This document shows positions 25,913-35,596 of a DNA stretch of 64,000 nt, piece after piece (the stretch's first letter is position 1; every line of letters starts with the position of its first letter). The notes under the pieces are model-generated. The model saw only the letters and a program-made list of their open reading frames with translations, made no database searches and was not told where the DNA came from. Made by a program: the position numbers and the translations under genes. Source of the DNA: Zobellia russellii (GTDB taxonomy: Bacteria; Bacteroidota; Bacteroidia; Flavobacteriales; Flavobacteriaceae); NCBI RefSeq assembly GCF_018728565.1, contig NZ_JACSOI010000004.1, positions 124,001 to 188,000 of the forward strand, read 5' to 3'.

Positions 25913-28900
25913 TTATTTGTCAATATTTCTTAATGTGTATACATACCTTGGTTTGGACCATTCACTTTCTCCTCTTTTGGTTTTTTTCATAATGCTCACA
26001 AAATGTGGGTCATCACCTTCAAAATCAATTACTGTCATTCCTTTTGTTCGTGTGGCGTTTTTGAAAGGCAGGTAGCTGGATCTAGTTCCATACCTTACCA
26101 CGTAGCTAGTGTCATCTGTCTTACCAGAGTAGCCAACCACAAGCTTGTTGCCAACTAAAAAAGCATCCCAAATTACGGGTGGTAGCTCTTTTCCACTGGG
26201 GCTTCCGGTTCGTGTTTCGGAAGGTTTACTTATGCCTTTTTCATTTGTGGCAATAAGCTGAAAAATGTATTCTTTTCCGTTTTCTAAATTCTCCACTTCT
26301 AGGAAATTGGTTGTGGTCTTTTCGGATTTTACCAGTTGGCCATTGGAGTTTTGATGGATGACATGATAAGTGTCCGCACCAAAAACAGGATTAAAATGAA
26401 TGCGAACCGCTGTGTTCCCGGACTCTATTTGAGAAATTGAAGGCTGTTCAGGTACTGTAATGGCAACACTTTTATGAAACCGCTTATAACCGTTTGGCGA
26501 AATTAGGTTTATGTTTAAGCTGGATATGTCACTTAAGTACGGTTTCCAGTCAATGTTATTTTCCGTAGGACCTGCTCCCGGTTTTAATACTGGAATCTCT
26601 ATACTGTTTTTGGCCAGTGTGTCTCCTTCTGAATCATGTATGGACCATAATAAACGGTGGTTTTTTAAAGTATAGCTAGGGTAGTCGCCTGTGTTTTTGG
26701 GGGTAAGAGAAATCTTGGCATTTCCTTTTCTTACATCTATCTCTGATACTTCAATTTGTTGAATAGGGCTATGTTCATTTTCTATTCGGTTATATAATTT
26801 ACGCTTTTGGCGCCATGTATTTACAAGTCCCCAAACTCTATTTTCCTCTGGAGAGGTTGCTGCGTAGCCACTTCTGTAATCATTAAATGTCCATAATGAA
26901 GCTCCAATTACAAAAGGATTCTTGCCTCGTAAGCTGTTGTTCCACTCGGATATTTTAGGAATATCACCATCTAAAGAAGTTGTGGCCAAAGGTTGTATTC
27001 CATATTCCGAAATGAAAATGGGCTTGTTGGGCCATTTGGACCTAAGGGTTTTAAATACTTCATCTGGTTTGCCCTGAAACGGATAAAGATTGTGCATGAT
27101 TATATCTACCAGTGTATTGGGGTCGTTCTCGGGAGTGGCAGTATCGCGCCAGCCGCTATTACTCACGCAGGTAACCAAACGATAGGGGTCCAGCTCGTTT
27201 TTGACATAATCAATAGTCAATTTGGCATAATCAAAATGGTCTTTAAGTTCATTGCCAACACTCCACCCAATAATACTGGGGTGGTTTACATCACGGTCTA
27301 TCATTTCTTTTAACCACTGTTTGGCCAAAGGGTAATATGGGGGCGTAAACTCAGGATTGGTAAGCTCACGAACATTGACTTCCTCAAAAATCAGGATACC
27401 TTTTTCATCGCAACGCTCTATCAACCTTTCATTCTGGGTGCCGTGCATGATTCGCATAAAGTTGGCACCTGCATTCTTCATGAGGTCCACATCTTTATTT
27501 ATCAAATACTGGGGTTCAGAAGACCCCCAATATCTATGGTCACTCACCCGGTTAAAACCAGCTAGACGCACCGGTTCTCCGTTTAAAATGAGTTGAGAAT
27601 CCGTTAGTTCTATCTTTCGGATACCAAATCGGTCTGTACGCGTATCCAACACTTGCCCGTTTTCTGTGGCAATGGTTGTCATATGGTACAGGTGTGGCGT
27701 ATCAAAATGCCATAACCTAACATCGTTGGCGGGTAAAACTGTTGCCAATTGCACTTCTTTTGTACTATTGGGCGGTAAGGTAATAGTGTATTGCAGGTCA
27801 GCCGGTTTTGATACTTTGTCTATAGTAGCAGTGAGTGCTATTGTTCTTTTTTGTGCCGATGAATTTTTAATACGGATTTTAAGCTTCAAATTGGCCGAAC
27901 CTTTTTTTAGGTCAGGGTCTGCATGAATATATTGATAACTGATGCGCACATCGTTATTTTTTACAAGGTGAACATCACGGATAATCCCGCCCCAGTTCCA
28001 AGTAGCGCCAACCAGTGAACTATTGTCCGCTTCTACGGCCAGTACATTCTGACCGTTAAAATTGAGTTTGTCGGTTACATCAAATTCAAATGGGGTAAAA
28101 CCACCTTGATGACTGCCAACAAGTTCGCCGTTCAAAAAAACCTTGGCGATGTGATAAACGGCATCAAATTTAAGGCGCACTCTTTCCTTGGAGTTTTCTT
28201 TCCAGCTTTGGGGAAGATTGAAAGTTTTTCGGTACCAAGCCTTTCCGGTATAATTAGAGAATTCGTTAAGCATGCCCCAATGTCCTGGAACGTTTAGGTC
28301 TTTCCAGTTGGAATCATCAAAATCAGATTGAAAAATAGTTGCTTTTTCCGCAACCGAAGTTTCCATTTTCTCTGTGAATACGGGTCTGAACATTACGGCA
28401 TCCGCAGCTACGGTTTTGGCCGTAATAGCGGTAACTTCAACATAACTGTCTAAAGTCTTATCAAAACTAAAAACTCCTAAACTTAACCATTGGTCACAGC
28501 GGTTTCGCTGGTTAAAATAAGAAGCCGTAACCCCATTAGCATGATTAACATTTACTTCTGCCGTTAAATGTGATGCGAACGGAAAGCGAACAAAGGCTTC
28601 GTAGAACCCTGATTCTGCTAGTTGGGGACGATAGCGTACATAGTTCTCCTCGGATTCACCAGCTTTAAAGTCGCGTTGTAAATAATTGGCTCCAAAGAAA
28701 CCGGAACCCCGTTCTCCTTCTATTTTGGTCTGCCAATTGCCTTTTACAGTTACCCGTTCGGTATTGGTATTGTCTATTACAATATCTTCCGGTGTTTCGG
28801 AAATAGCAATATAATTTGAGCCTTCGCCATAAACGGCATGGAACTTCCAGTCTCCGCTCAGTAAAAGTTGCCCCTCACCGGTAGTGGATTGAGCGGAACA

Positions 28901-28951
28901 AATTCCAAAGATCAAAAACAGAATATGAAACACCGAATATTTCAATTGCAT
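25913..28951 (-). CDS. GH2 glycoside hydrolase with N-terminal golvesin-like domain
   Basis: The ATG at 28951 gives a good signal peptide (YSVFHILFLIFGICSAQ) and lies 14 bases after the sulfatase stop. The ORF runs on to 29056 but would overlap the sulfatase and hide the signal. The 1012-residue protein has a golvesin/CBM-like domain (about 25-195; GFYEAFVRFP, VAADAVMFRP), the GH2 jelly roll (WYRKTFNLP), an Ig-like domain and the TIM barrel. Acid/base is E568 in GWSVGNEL and nucleophile E649 in IFISEYG. A fibronectin-like C-terminal part follows. Likely an exo-beta-galactosidase acting on desulfated galactan oligosaccharides. Confidence 0.92.
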   Translation of the reverse strand: MQLKYSVFHILFLIFGICSAQSTTGEGQLLLSGDWKFHAVYGEGSNYIAISETPEDIVIDNTNTERVTVKGNWQTKIEGERGSGFFGANYLQRDFKAGESEENYVRYRPQLAESGFYEAFVRFPFASHLTAEVNVNHANGVTASYFNQRNRCDQWLSLGVFSFDKTLDSYVEVTAITAKTVAADAVMFRPVFTEKMETSVAEKATIFQSDFDDSNWKDLNVPGHWGMLNEFSNYTGKAWYRKTFNLPQSWKENSKERVRLKFDAVYHIAKVFLNGELVGSHQGGFTPFEFDVTDKLNFNGQNVLAVEADNSSLVGATWNWGGIIRDVHLVKNNDVRISYQYIHADPDLKKGSANLKLKIRIKNSSAQKRTIALTATIDKVSKPADLQYTITLPPNSTKEVQLATVLPANDVRLWHFDTPHLYHMTTIATENGQVLDTRTDRFGIRKIELTDSQLILNGEPVRLAGFNRVSDHRYWGSSEPQYLINKDVDLMKNAGANFMRIMHGTQNERLIERCDEKGILIFEEVNVRELTNPEFTPPYYPLAKQWLKEMIDRDVNHPSIIGWSVGNELKDHFDYAKLTIDYVKNELDPYRLVTCVSNSGWRDTATPENDPNTLVDIIMHNLYPFQGKPDEVFKTLRSKWPNKPIFISEYGIQPLATTSLDGDIPKISEWNNSLRGKNPFVIGASLWTFNDYRSGYAATSPEENRVWGLVNTWRQKRKLYNRIENEHSPIQQIEVSEIDVRKGNAKISLTPKNTGDYPSYTLKNHRLLWSIHDSEGDTLAKNSIEIPVLKPGAGPTENNIDWKPYLSDISSLNINLISPNGYKRFHKSVAITVPEQPSISQIESGNTAVRIHFNPVFGADTYHVIHQNSNGQLVKSEKTTTNFLEVENLENGKEYIFQLIATNEKGISKPSETRTGSPSGKELPPVIWDAFLVGNKLVVGYSGKTDDTSYVVRYGTRSSYLPFKNATRTKGMTVIDFEGDDPHFVSIMKKTKRGESEWSKPRYVYTLRNIDK

Positions 28952-28965
28952 AGGGGTATAGCGGT

Positions 28966-30405
28966 TTAGTAATTGCTCTTTACAAACGGGTGTTTCTCTT
29001 TTGATTTTGGTTTGCGAAATACCCATGGTTTCCAAGCTTCGTAGCGTTCTTTCCACTCCTCAAGTGTTCTAGTAGGGTATTTGGAGGAGAGGCCGCCCTC
29101 TCTAAATTCTTGGGAAACACCTTCGTCTTTTATAGACCTTCTCCACACATAGAGTTCTTCCAACAGTTTATCCTTAATATCGCCATAATGCGGGTCGCTT
29201 GCAAGGTTGTTTAGCTCAAATGGGTCCTTTTCAATATCAAAAAGCTCAAACTCAGGCTTGGTAGGAGCAAAAAACTTAGCTTGGTCTTCATTAAGTTTTC
29301 CTTCCATATTCATGATGTTCATTTCGGCCAGCATAGGGTACATATCTTCTTTGTACCCGCTGTATTGTAACCATGCTCGCTCCGGCATTAAATTATGGAT
29401 CAACTTGTATTTTTTAGATCGGATGGTGCGCATAGCATCATGGGTGCCGCCCATTCTTCCGCGTGCCGCAAAAATGTACTTTCTATTTTTTGACTCTTCT
29501 TTAAAAAGACTTTTGCCTTGCAGTTCGTGTTTAGGTTTTGCCCCGGCTACATCTAGAATGGTTGCGGTAATGTCAATGGTCTGAACCATATCTGTGTTTA
29601 CCTGTGCAGGTGCAACTTTACCAGGCCATTTGATAATTAATGGCACCTGAAGTCCCGGGTCATATAGGAATTGCTTTCCACGAATGTGGCATCGGCCGTT
29701 ATCTCCAATTAAGAAAACCAATGTGTTCTCGGCCAGGCCTTCTTTTTCTAATCGCTTTAGGATATCTCCAATTTCTCGGTCGCAGATTTGCATTTGTTCC
29801 AGACCATTGGCCCAATCACGTCTGGCAAATGGGGTGTCCACATAATAGGGGGGGAGTACCACATTGGCGGGATCTATAGGGTTTTTTGGGTCACGATCCC
29901 ATTTTCTATGCGTACCACCCAAAGTTATTTGTGCGAAGAAAGGCTGTCCTTCTTGGCGTTCCTTCCAATCCTTTCCCATAAAACCTAAATCGCCATTAAA
30001 ATTGGCATCGGTTTTATTGTAAAGCATTAAAGCGGTAAAATATCCTGCTTCTTTCAGAAGTACGGGCATTGGCTCAATATCGTACGGCAAAGGTTTTCTG
30101 TCTTCTTTTGCCGTTCTGTGCTGTTGGGCACCAATATAGTTTTGGTGATAGCCCGTGAGCATGGCCGAACGTGAAGTAGAACAAACGGGAGAAGTACAAA
30201 AAGTATTGGTGTAACGTATACCTTCCGAGGCAAGCTTGTCCGTAACTGGGGTTTCTATTCCCGGGGTGCCATAGCAGCCTAAGTCAAGACCCCAATCTTC
30301 CAACATGATCCAAACAATGTTGGGACGGTCAGTAGATGTACTCTGGGCTATAGAGTTGAACGGTATAAGAAGTACCGCTAAACAAAGGGTTTTAATGAGT
30401 TTCAT
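28966..30405 (-). CDS. S1-family sulfatase with C-S-T-S-R motif
   Basis: The ATG at 30405 gives a 479-residue protein with a Sec signal (TLCLAVLLIPFNSIAQ); a longer reading to 30516 would overlap the GH2 gene upstream. The candidate formylglycine residue is C75 in PVCSTSRSAMLTG. The third motif position is Thr instead of Pro or Ala. The first metal site reads LEDWG, with Glu in place of the first Asp of the usual DD. FLIGDNGRCHIRGK is the second metal site. General pattern resembles heparan N-sulfatase-like S1 members. It probably desulfates the galactan. Whether the unusual motif is matured normally is open. Confidence 0.93.
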   Translation of the reverse strand: MKLIKTLCLAVLLIPFNSIAQSTSTDRPNIVWIMLEDWGLDLGCYGTPGIETPVTDKLASEGIRYTNTFCTSPVCSTSRSAMLTGYHQNYIGAQQHRTAKEDRKPLPYDIEPMPVLLKEAGYFTALMLYNKTDANFNGDLGFMGKDWKERQEGQPFFAQITLGGTHRKWDRDPKNPIDPANVVLPPYYVDTPFARRDWANGLEQMQICDREIGDILKRLEKEGLAENTLVFLIGDNGRCHIRGKQFLYDPGLQVPLIIKWPGKVAPAQVNTDMVQTIDITATILDVAGAKPKHELQGKSLFKEESKNRKYIFAARGRMGGTHDAMRTIRSKKYKLIHNLMPERAWLQYSGYKEDMYPMLAEMNIMNMEGKLNEDQAKFFAPTKPEFELFDIEKDPFELNNLASDPHYGDIKDKLLEELYVWRRSIKDEGVSQEFREGGLSSKYPTRTLEEWKERYEAWKPWVFRKPKSKEKHPFVKSNY

Positions 30406-30434
30406 ATACAAAGGTTCTAGTTTTGAGTTGAATA

Positions 30435-32726
30435 TTATTCTTGAAGTTGTTTTGTTGATGACCAATCTGTTACATCTGATTTTAATTTTACGAAAAACGG
30501 CTCGGTCTGTGACCATTCAATTTTAAAGGCTCCCTTTAAATTTGTTGTTGTTTCTTCGGTTAGATTTTCCGATGATTTTCCATATTTAAAAGTGAAAATC
30601 GAATCTTTTTCGCTTACTGTATAGCCTATGCCTACACCATCATGGGTCCTGCCCAAAAATTCTATCACGGGGAAATTGGAGTTTTCTACAGGCGGATTGC
30701 TTCCTTTTTTTGATGAGGCGGTTTTAACTTCAATTTGCATGGGTGACCATAGGCCTACGTCTATCTGAGTGGCATTTGAGTCATTTTTAAAGTTAAATTT
30801 CAATGCATCATCTCCGGGTTTTATAATTGGGAGCTCAATATGTTCTTTGCTAACTGACTCGCCTTTATCATTAAAAAGCTCATACGCCAACGTATACCCT
30901 TCCATAATATAAGCGGGAATATCTTGTTTGTTTCTAGGTAGCAAAGAGATTGCTATTTCATCTTTGTTTATGGTTGCTTCTAAACCTTGAACGGGTGCAT
31001 AGATATCTTGAATCTGTTTGTAGGCTTTTTTCCTGTTTCGCCATACATCCACAACTCCCCAGGCTCTATTTTCTGATGGAGGCGTGGCTTTATAATCGCT
31101 TCGGTAATCATTATAGGTCCATAGAGATGAGCCAACTACGTAAGGTAACGTTCGTATTTTATCAAGTTGTTCAATAAGCCTATCACTAAACTCGGCATCG
31201 GATGTGAGTCCTATCTGTTTGTCGCCAATCTCTGAAATAAAAATAGGTTTCCCCGGAAATCTGGCATGGGCCTTACCCACTTTTTCATAGGTCTCGCCAT
31301 AAGAGTTCATACATAGCAAGTCCAGCTTTTCATAGGGTTCGTTACCGGGTTTTGCCAAAGGCAGGTGAGATGTAAAACTTACCACTGTTTTTAAGCGTGT
31401 GGAGTCAAGGGAGGCCACGTGGTCCAGCATATCGTTTACATAGTTATATTGGTCAGGAGTCATGGTCATGTCTTCCCATTCGCCATCTGGGTTGCCAATT
31501 TCATTACCCATGCTCCAACCTACTACACTGGCGTGGTTATAATCGCGCGTAATCATTTTGTTCAGCCACTTTTTTGTCCTTGGGTTATTGGGTATGGCAT
31601 TTGGTGCACCACGACCCCAGACCGGGATTTCTTCAATTAGCATATAGCCGATACTATCGCAGAACTGTAAAAGGTTTTTTGATACAGGTGCGTGCATGAT
31701 TCTTGAAAAGTTTCCGCCTAGGGCTTTAATATCCAAAATATCATTTTTAATAAGTTCATCAGGTTCCGTATTACCGAAGAAACGATGGTCGTGTACCCGA
31801 TTGAAACCGTTTAAGCGCACCACTTCATTGTTGAGGTATAATTGCTCCCCAATAGCTTCCATTTTCCGAATACCGAATTTGTCGGAAACGGCATCCAATT
31901 CTTGGGAATCAGAAGCAATAGTACTGATTAAAGAGTAAAGGTTAGGACGGTCAAAATGCCATAATTTTACTTCTTCTAACGGTTTTTGAAAAGACAGAAC
32001 CTTAGTCGTAATCCCATTTTTACTAGCGGTAAGTTCAAGGGTTTTGGGCGCCCAAGCTTCATTGTCCGGACCGGATATTTTAGTGTTTACAGTAATATTT
32101 TTTTCCTGGCCGGAGTTATTTTCAACAGTATAGGAAATGGCTATAGCTACCATACCCTTATCAAAATTGGGAACTGCGGAAATATGTTGACGAACCAAAC
32201 GGACATCATTATGGGCAAGCAAGGAAACGTTTCGGCTTATGCCGCCCCAAGCCCACCAAGCGCCTCTTCTAAATGTATTATCCGCCATGACCAAAATTGA
32301 GTTCGGTTTATCGGTCAGTACTTGGTCTGTAATATTAAATTCAAAAGGGGTGTAGCCTCCTTCGTGTGCTCCCAATAACTTACCGTTCAGCCAAACTTTT
32401 GAGGTTTCGTAAACGGCATCGAACTTTATACGAATCTGCTTTTTTTGCCAGTTTTGAGGAATGCTAAAATTGCGTTGATAGTACCCTTTGCCCTTAAAAT
32501 GGGCATATTTGTTCTCAACGTCCCAATTGCCTGGAACGGAAAGCGTATCCCATTTTGTATAATCGGCAGTTAATAGATTTTCTTCACTTTCTTCATTAGA
32601 TGCCAAAAAGTGCCATTTCCCGTTAAGGGATAGGGTTTCATTTTCTAGTGATGTTTCTGCAGATTTGTCCGTGCAGGAACTTAGAAACAGGAGGCTAAAA
32701 AGCGCTATGGAAGCAAAATTTCTCAT
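30435..32726 (-). CDS. GH2 beta-galactosidase-like lipoprotein
   Basis: A 763-residue protein with lipobox LFLSSC (C18). The GH2 jelly roll starts at SLNGKWHF, with SVPGNWDVE, GGYTPFEFNITD and WAWGGISRNV. An Ig-like domain follows, then the TIM barrel with acid/base E409 in GWSMGNEI and nucleophile E499 in IFISEIG. The short C-terminal beta region ends the protein. It resembles the 25913-28951 enzyme along the catalytic part but lacks its N-terminal golvesin-like module. Both acids are present, so activity is expected. Surface or periplasmic exo-beta-galactosidase is the best guess. Confidence 0.94.
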   Translation of the reverse strand: MRNFASIALFSLLFLSSCTDKSAETSLENETLSLNGKWHFLASNEESEENLLTADYTKWDTLSVPGNWDVENKYAHFKGKGYYQRNFSIPQNWQKKQIRIKFDAVYETSKVWLNGKLLGAHEGGYTPFEFNITDQVLTDKPNSILVMADNTFRRGAWWAWGGISRNVSLLAHNDVRLVRQHISAVPNFDKGMVAIAISYTVENNSGQEKNITVNTKISGPDNEAWAPKTLELTASKNGITTKVLSFQKPLEEVKLWHFDRPNLYSLISTIASDSQELDAVSDKFGIRKMEAIGEQLYLNNEVVRLNGFNRVHDHRFFGNTEPDELIKNDILDIKALGGNFSRIMHAPVSKNLLQFCDSIGYMLIEEIPVWGRGAPNAIPNNPRTKKWLNKMITRDYNHASVVGWSMGNEIGNPDGEWEDMTMTPDQYNYVNDMLDHVASLDSTRLKTVVSFTSHLPLAKPGNEPYEKLDLLCMNSYGETYEKVGKAHARFPGKPIFISEIGDKQIGLTSDAEFSDRLIEQLDKIRTLPYVVGSSLWTYNDYRSDYKATPPSENRAWGVVDVWRNRKKAYKQIQDIYAPVQGLEATINKDEIAISLLPRNKQDIPAYIMEGYTLAYELFNDKGESVSKEHIELPIIKPGDDALKFNFKNDSNATQIDVGLWSPMQIEVKTASSKKGSNPPVENSNFPVIEFLGRTHDGVGIGYTVSEKDSIFTFKYGKSSENLTEETTTNLKGAFKIEWSQTEPFFVKLKSDVTDWSSTKQLQE

Positions 32727-32735
32727 GTGTACTTT

Positions 32736-34688
32736 TTATTTTTTGATGAATTTTATAGCGGCACCACCATGCTCCGCTAGGCGAACGGTGAGTGTTTTGT
32801 CCTTTGTAACCGTTTCCGATGATTTTTTAAAGGGTACGGCCGTGTCCCATTGGCGTAGGTCCGCCTCTTTATTCAGTCCTTTTAAATCAATACGTTTGGC
32901 CTCGGTATCGTCAGTAAAAATTTCTGCGATATATTCGCCATTACCTAAAAAACTACAGTCAATATGTAGTTCTTGGGTTGGTCCACTACGTAGTACGCCC
33001 AAATACCAGTCATTGTTCGTGCGTCTTGCTATGGCTGCCAGTTCACCAATTTTACTTTGGGGCAGCACAAAGGTCTCGTCCCAGACCGAAGGCACCGCTT
33101 TAATAAAATCCAGTGCTGGCGCAACACTCTTGGTTTTTAAAAGGAACTGGGTGTTTTCGGCAATACAGTTAAAAGGGGAGTAGAAAGTAACCAAAGTGGC
33201 CAATTGATGCGCCCATGTAGTTTCTCCGGGTTCGGTAAGACCAAGAGGGGTATAATCACCATGTCCTGTTACATATCTTGTAAAAGGTAATGCCGCATTG
33301 TGCGAAGCGGTCAAAGGACCTTCTTTCATATGGTTTACTTCTAAACCTCGTATACCTTCACGCGTAACTTCGTTTGGATAGGTGCGATACTCGCCCGAAC
33401 TTTGTTGGCAGCCATGAAAATTGACCATCAATTGTCTTTCTGCCGCTTTTCTCAATAAGGCTTCATCAAAGGATATAATGTTTTTGCTCTGGCCGTTCAT
33501 AAAATCTACCTTAACTCCAACAGCGCCTGTCTGTTTTACACTATCCAAAAAATGCCCCATTACAGCATAGTCGTCTTCAAGAAAATTGATTTCCTTGGAG
33601 TGCTTCCATACAAAGATCCCAACCCCTTTTTCTTTGGCATAGTTGGAGAGTTCTGTCACTTTGGTCCATTTATCAGGCCATCTTTCCCAGCCATCATCAA
33701 CCATATTATATGAAAAGTTAAGTTCTACGGCATCATCTACCATATCATGCTCTTCTTTGTAATCTACATATTTTCCGGACCACCAGTGCCAAACAGATTT
33801 TCCGGGTTTTATCCAGTTGGTGTCTGCAAATAACTTAGGGTCGGGAGCAGGGTTTAATGAGGCTACCATGGTATTGTTAGCCAAATCGTTTAAAGTGTCC
33901 GCCAATAGAATACAGCGCCATGGTGTGGTTACATTACCTGTAATATCAAAACCGGCATCACCTTCTTCAAAATTGGCCTTAAAGGTGTTGTTGCCAATTG
34001 CTTCCAAACGCAGACCGCTATAATTATAAAGTGCGGCTTCGGCCAATAAAGCATAACCTCCTTGCGGAAGTTCGCAAGTAAGCGTTAAGCCTTGAATGGG
34101 GCCCATCTTAGAAACTGTTGGCATTTCGGAAATATCAGCGGAAAGCCATTCTCCTGCGTGAGATTTTAATTTCCAGTCGCTATCGCGCTCAAAGTACCAA
34201 ACTTTGGTCTGGCTCGGTATTTTAAAGCTACTTTCTTCGCCCTGAACATGTTGTGTGCCTTGTCCGGAAACCACATAACGGTAAGCTACCCCTTCATTAG
34301 AAAGTTGAAACTCTAATTTCCAGTCGGTTCCATCTGCCTCTGAAACTTTGTAGCTATATACATCTCCTTTGTATGAGGCCTCACTTTTTATTCCGTTTAG
34401 TGGAAATTGGGTTTGTGTTTCTTTTTGCTCTAGAAGAGTTATCTCCACATTTTTTCCAAGGAGCTTATCGTTTACTTTAATACCCAAAAGAGAGGTGTCT
34501 AAAACTACCTTCTTTTTTTTGGTGACTAGGAACGCTAGTTGACCATTTGTAGCGGTAAACAAAGAAACATCCGTAGTGCCGTGGCTTAAGGTTTTATTAT
34601 TTTCATCATCACCTGTACTGGTCTTACAAGAAAAAACCACAAATAAGAAACCAAAAAATAAAGCAGATTTGTAGAATAGGTATTTCAT
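32736..34688 (-). CDS. GH97 glycoside hydrolase lipoprotein (retaining alpha-galactosidase type)
   Basis: With the ATG at 34688 the protein has 650 residues, a lipobox VVFSC, and a 17-base gap to the upstream gene; the ORF extends to 34736 across that gene's end. It has the GH97 layout: N-terminal beta-supersandwich, a TIM barrel (WHWWSGKYVDY; NMVDDGW; VGVKVDFMNG) and a C-terminal beta domain. Asp395 in KVDFMNG is where retaining GH97 alpha-galactosidases carry the nucleophile, whereas inverting SusB-type enzymes use a different base arrangement. Calcium-binding Glu residues are likely in GLEVNHMKEGP. It may remove alpha-linked galactose in D or L form. Confidence 0.92.
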   Translation of the reverse strand: MKYLFYKSALFFGFLFVVFSCKTSTGDDENNKTLSHGTTDVSLFTATNGQLAFLVTKKKKVVLDTSLLGIKVNDKLLGKNVEITLLEQKETQTQFPLNGIKSEASYKGDVYSYKVSEADGTDWKLEFQLSNEGVAYRYVVSGQGTQHVQGEESSFKIPSQTKVWYFERDSDWKLKSHAGEWLSADISEMPTVSKMGPIQGLTLTCELPQGGYALLAEAALYNYSGLRLEAIGNNTFKANFEEGDAGFDITGNVTTPWRCILLADTLNDLANNTMVASLNPAPDPKLFADTNWIKPGKSVWHWWSGKYVDYKEEHDMVDDAVELNFSYNMVDDGWERWPDKWTKVTELSNYAKEKGVGIFVWKHSKEINFLEDDYAVMGHFLDSVKQTGAVGVKVDFMNGQSKNIISFDEALLRKAAERQLMVNFHGCQQSSGEYRTYPNEVTREGIRGLEVNHMKEGPLTASHNAALPFTRYVTGHGDYTPLGLTEPGETTWAHQLATLVTFYSPFNCIAENTQFLLKTKSVAPALDFIKAVPSVWDETFVLPQSKIGELAAIARRTNNDWYLGVLRSGPTQELHIDCSFLGNGEYIAEIFTDDTEAKRIDLKGLNKEADLRQWDTAVPFKKSSETVTKDKTLTVRLAEHGGAAIKFIKK

Positions 34689-34705
34689 TTTGTATTGCTG
34701 TTTTT

Positions 34706-35587
34706 TTAGTTTTTTTGAATTATTTGCGATAACCATGTTCTCATAGTTTTCCGTTCCTTTAGCTCATATAAGGGCCACGAATTGGTATGGTTTCTAATGG
34801 GGATATCCAAAAAAGTAAAGTTTCCTTTTATTCCCGATTGGGCAATGTAGTTTTTTGTTTCTCTCGTTCCCTGACCTTCGGCGCAAATAAGTTGGGGTCT
34901 TCCGTTAAGTCGTTTCAATCTTTCAATGGCCGATGCCTTATCGGAATTAGGGTAGTCCCATGTTTTTAGACCATCGTAATGAGAATTAACAATAAAGGCT
35001 TTCCACAGATTTGAAATTTCATTGTCATGAAGGCCTATATAATTTACGGCGATGGCTCCCCTTGAAAATCCTGCTAAAATAAGGTTGGAAGCATCACCTC
35101 CAAATTTGTTGCAAACTTCGTTTACCACATCTATGCAGTATCTTTTTGTGGCTTCAACATTGCCCCACCACCATTTTTGGTTTTCTTGGCCATTGGTGCT
35201 AATAAAGGGCATACTCACCCAAATAAAACCTTTGCCTTCGCTTAGTCCGTACCCCAAATTGCAACCGTCTACCTGGCCTGTTGAAACATCTCCGTAAGCA
35301 CTTGTGTAAGGTCCGTTGCCCGGAAATTCTATAATGACAGGGTATTTTTTACCTTCCTTATAGTCGGTAGGCAAGTAAACTAAATGGTAAACATCTGTGT
35401 TTTGATACGGGGCCAAGGTTTGCCTTACCCGTTTACCGGCTTTGGGTTTACCTTCCGTTATTTTGGGAACAAACAGGTCTTGGTGAAAAGAACTGATATC
35501 CGGCAATTGGGCAACGGCATCTTTCTGGGACGCTACTTGAGTAGTGCCTAGAATAAGAAAAATACAGATTCCAGTTACCTTTTTCAT
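34706..35587 (-). CDS. Secreted alpha/beta hydrolase
   Basis: A 293-residue protein with a Sec signal (GICIFLILGTTQVAS). The fold is alpha/beta hydrolase: HLVYLPTDYKEGKKYPVIIEFPGNG, split here as YPVIIEFPGNG, then the nucleophile elbow GFSRGA (S175) and a late His in IRNHTNSWPLYE. It could remove acetyl, methyl or other ester groups from the glycan; no specific family recognised. It lies between the FAD oxidoreductase (9 bases upstream) and GH97, inside the operon. Confidence 0.85.
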   Translation of the reverse strand: MKKVTGICIFLILGTTQVASQKDAVAQLPDISSFHQDLFVPKITEGKPKAGKRVRQTLAPYQNTDVYHLVYLPTDYKEGKKYPVIIEFPGNGPYTSAYGDVSTGQVDGCNLGYGLSEGKGFIWVSMPFISTNGQENQKWWWGNVEATKRYCIDVVNEVCNKFGGDASNLILAGFSRGAIAVNYIGLHDNEISNLWKAFIVNSHYDGLKTWDYPNSDKASAIERLKRLNGRPQLICAEGQGTRETKNYIAQSGIKGNFTFLDIPIRNHTNSWPLYELKERKTMRTWLSQIIQKN

Positions 35588-35596
35588 TTTATGGAA

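Noticed and set aside
28952-29056. Upstream extension of the GH2 gene at 25913
   Set aside because: It would overlap the sulfatase gene by 91 bases and place 35 residues before a clear signal peptide; the start at 28951 is better.
30406-30516. Upstream extension of the CSTSR sulfatase gene
   Set aside because: It would overlap the preceding GH2 gene and bury the signal peptide; the ATG at 30405 fits.
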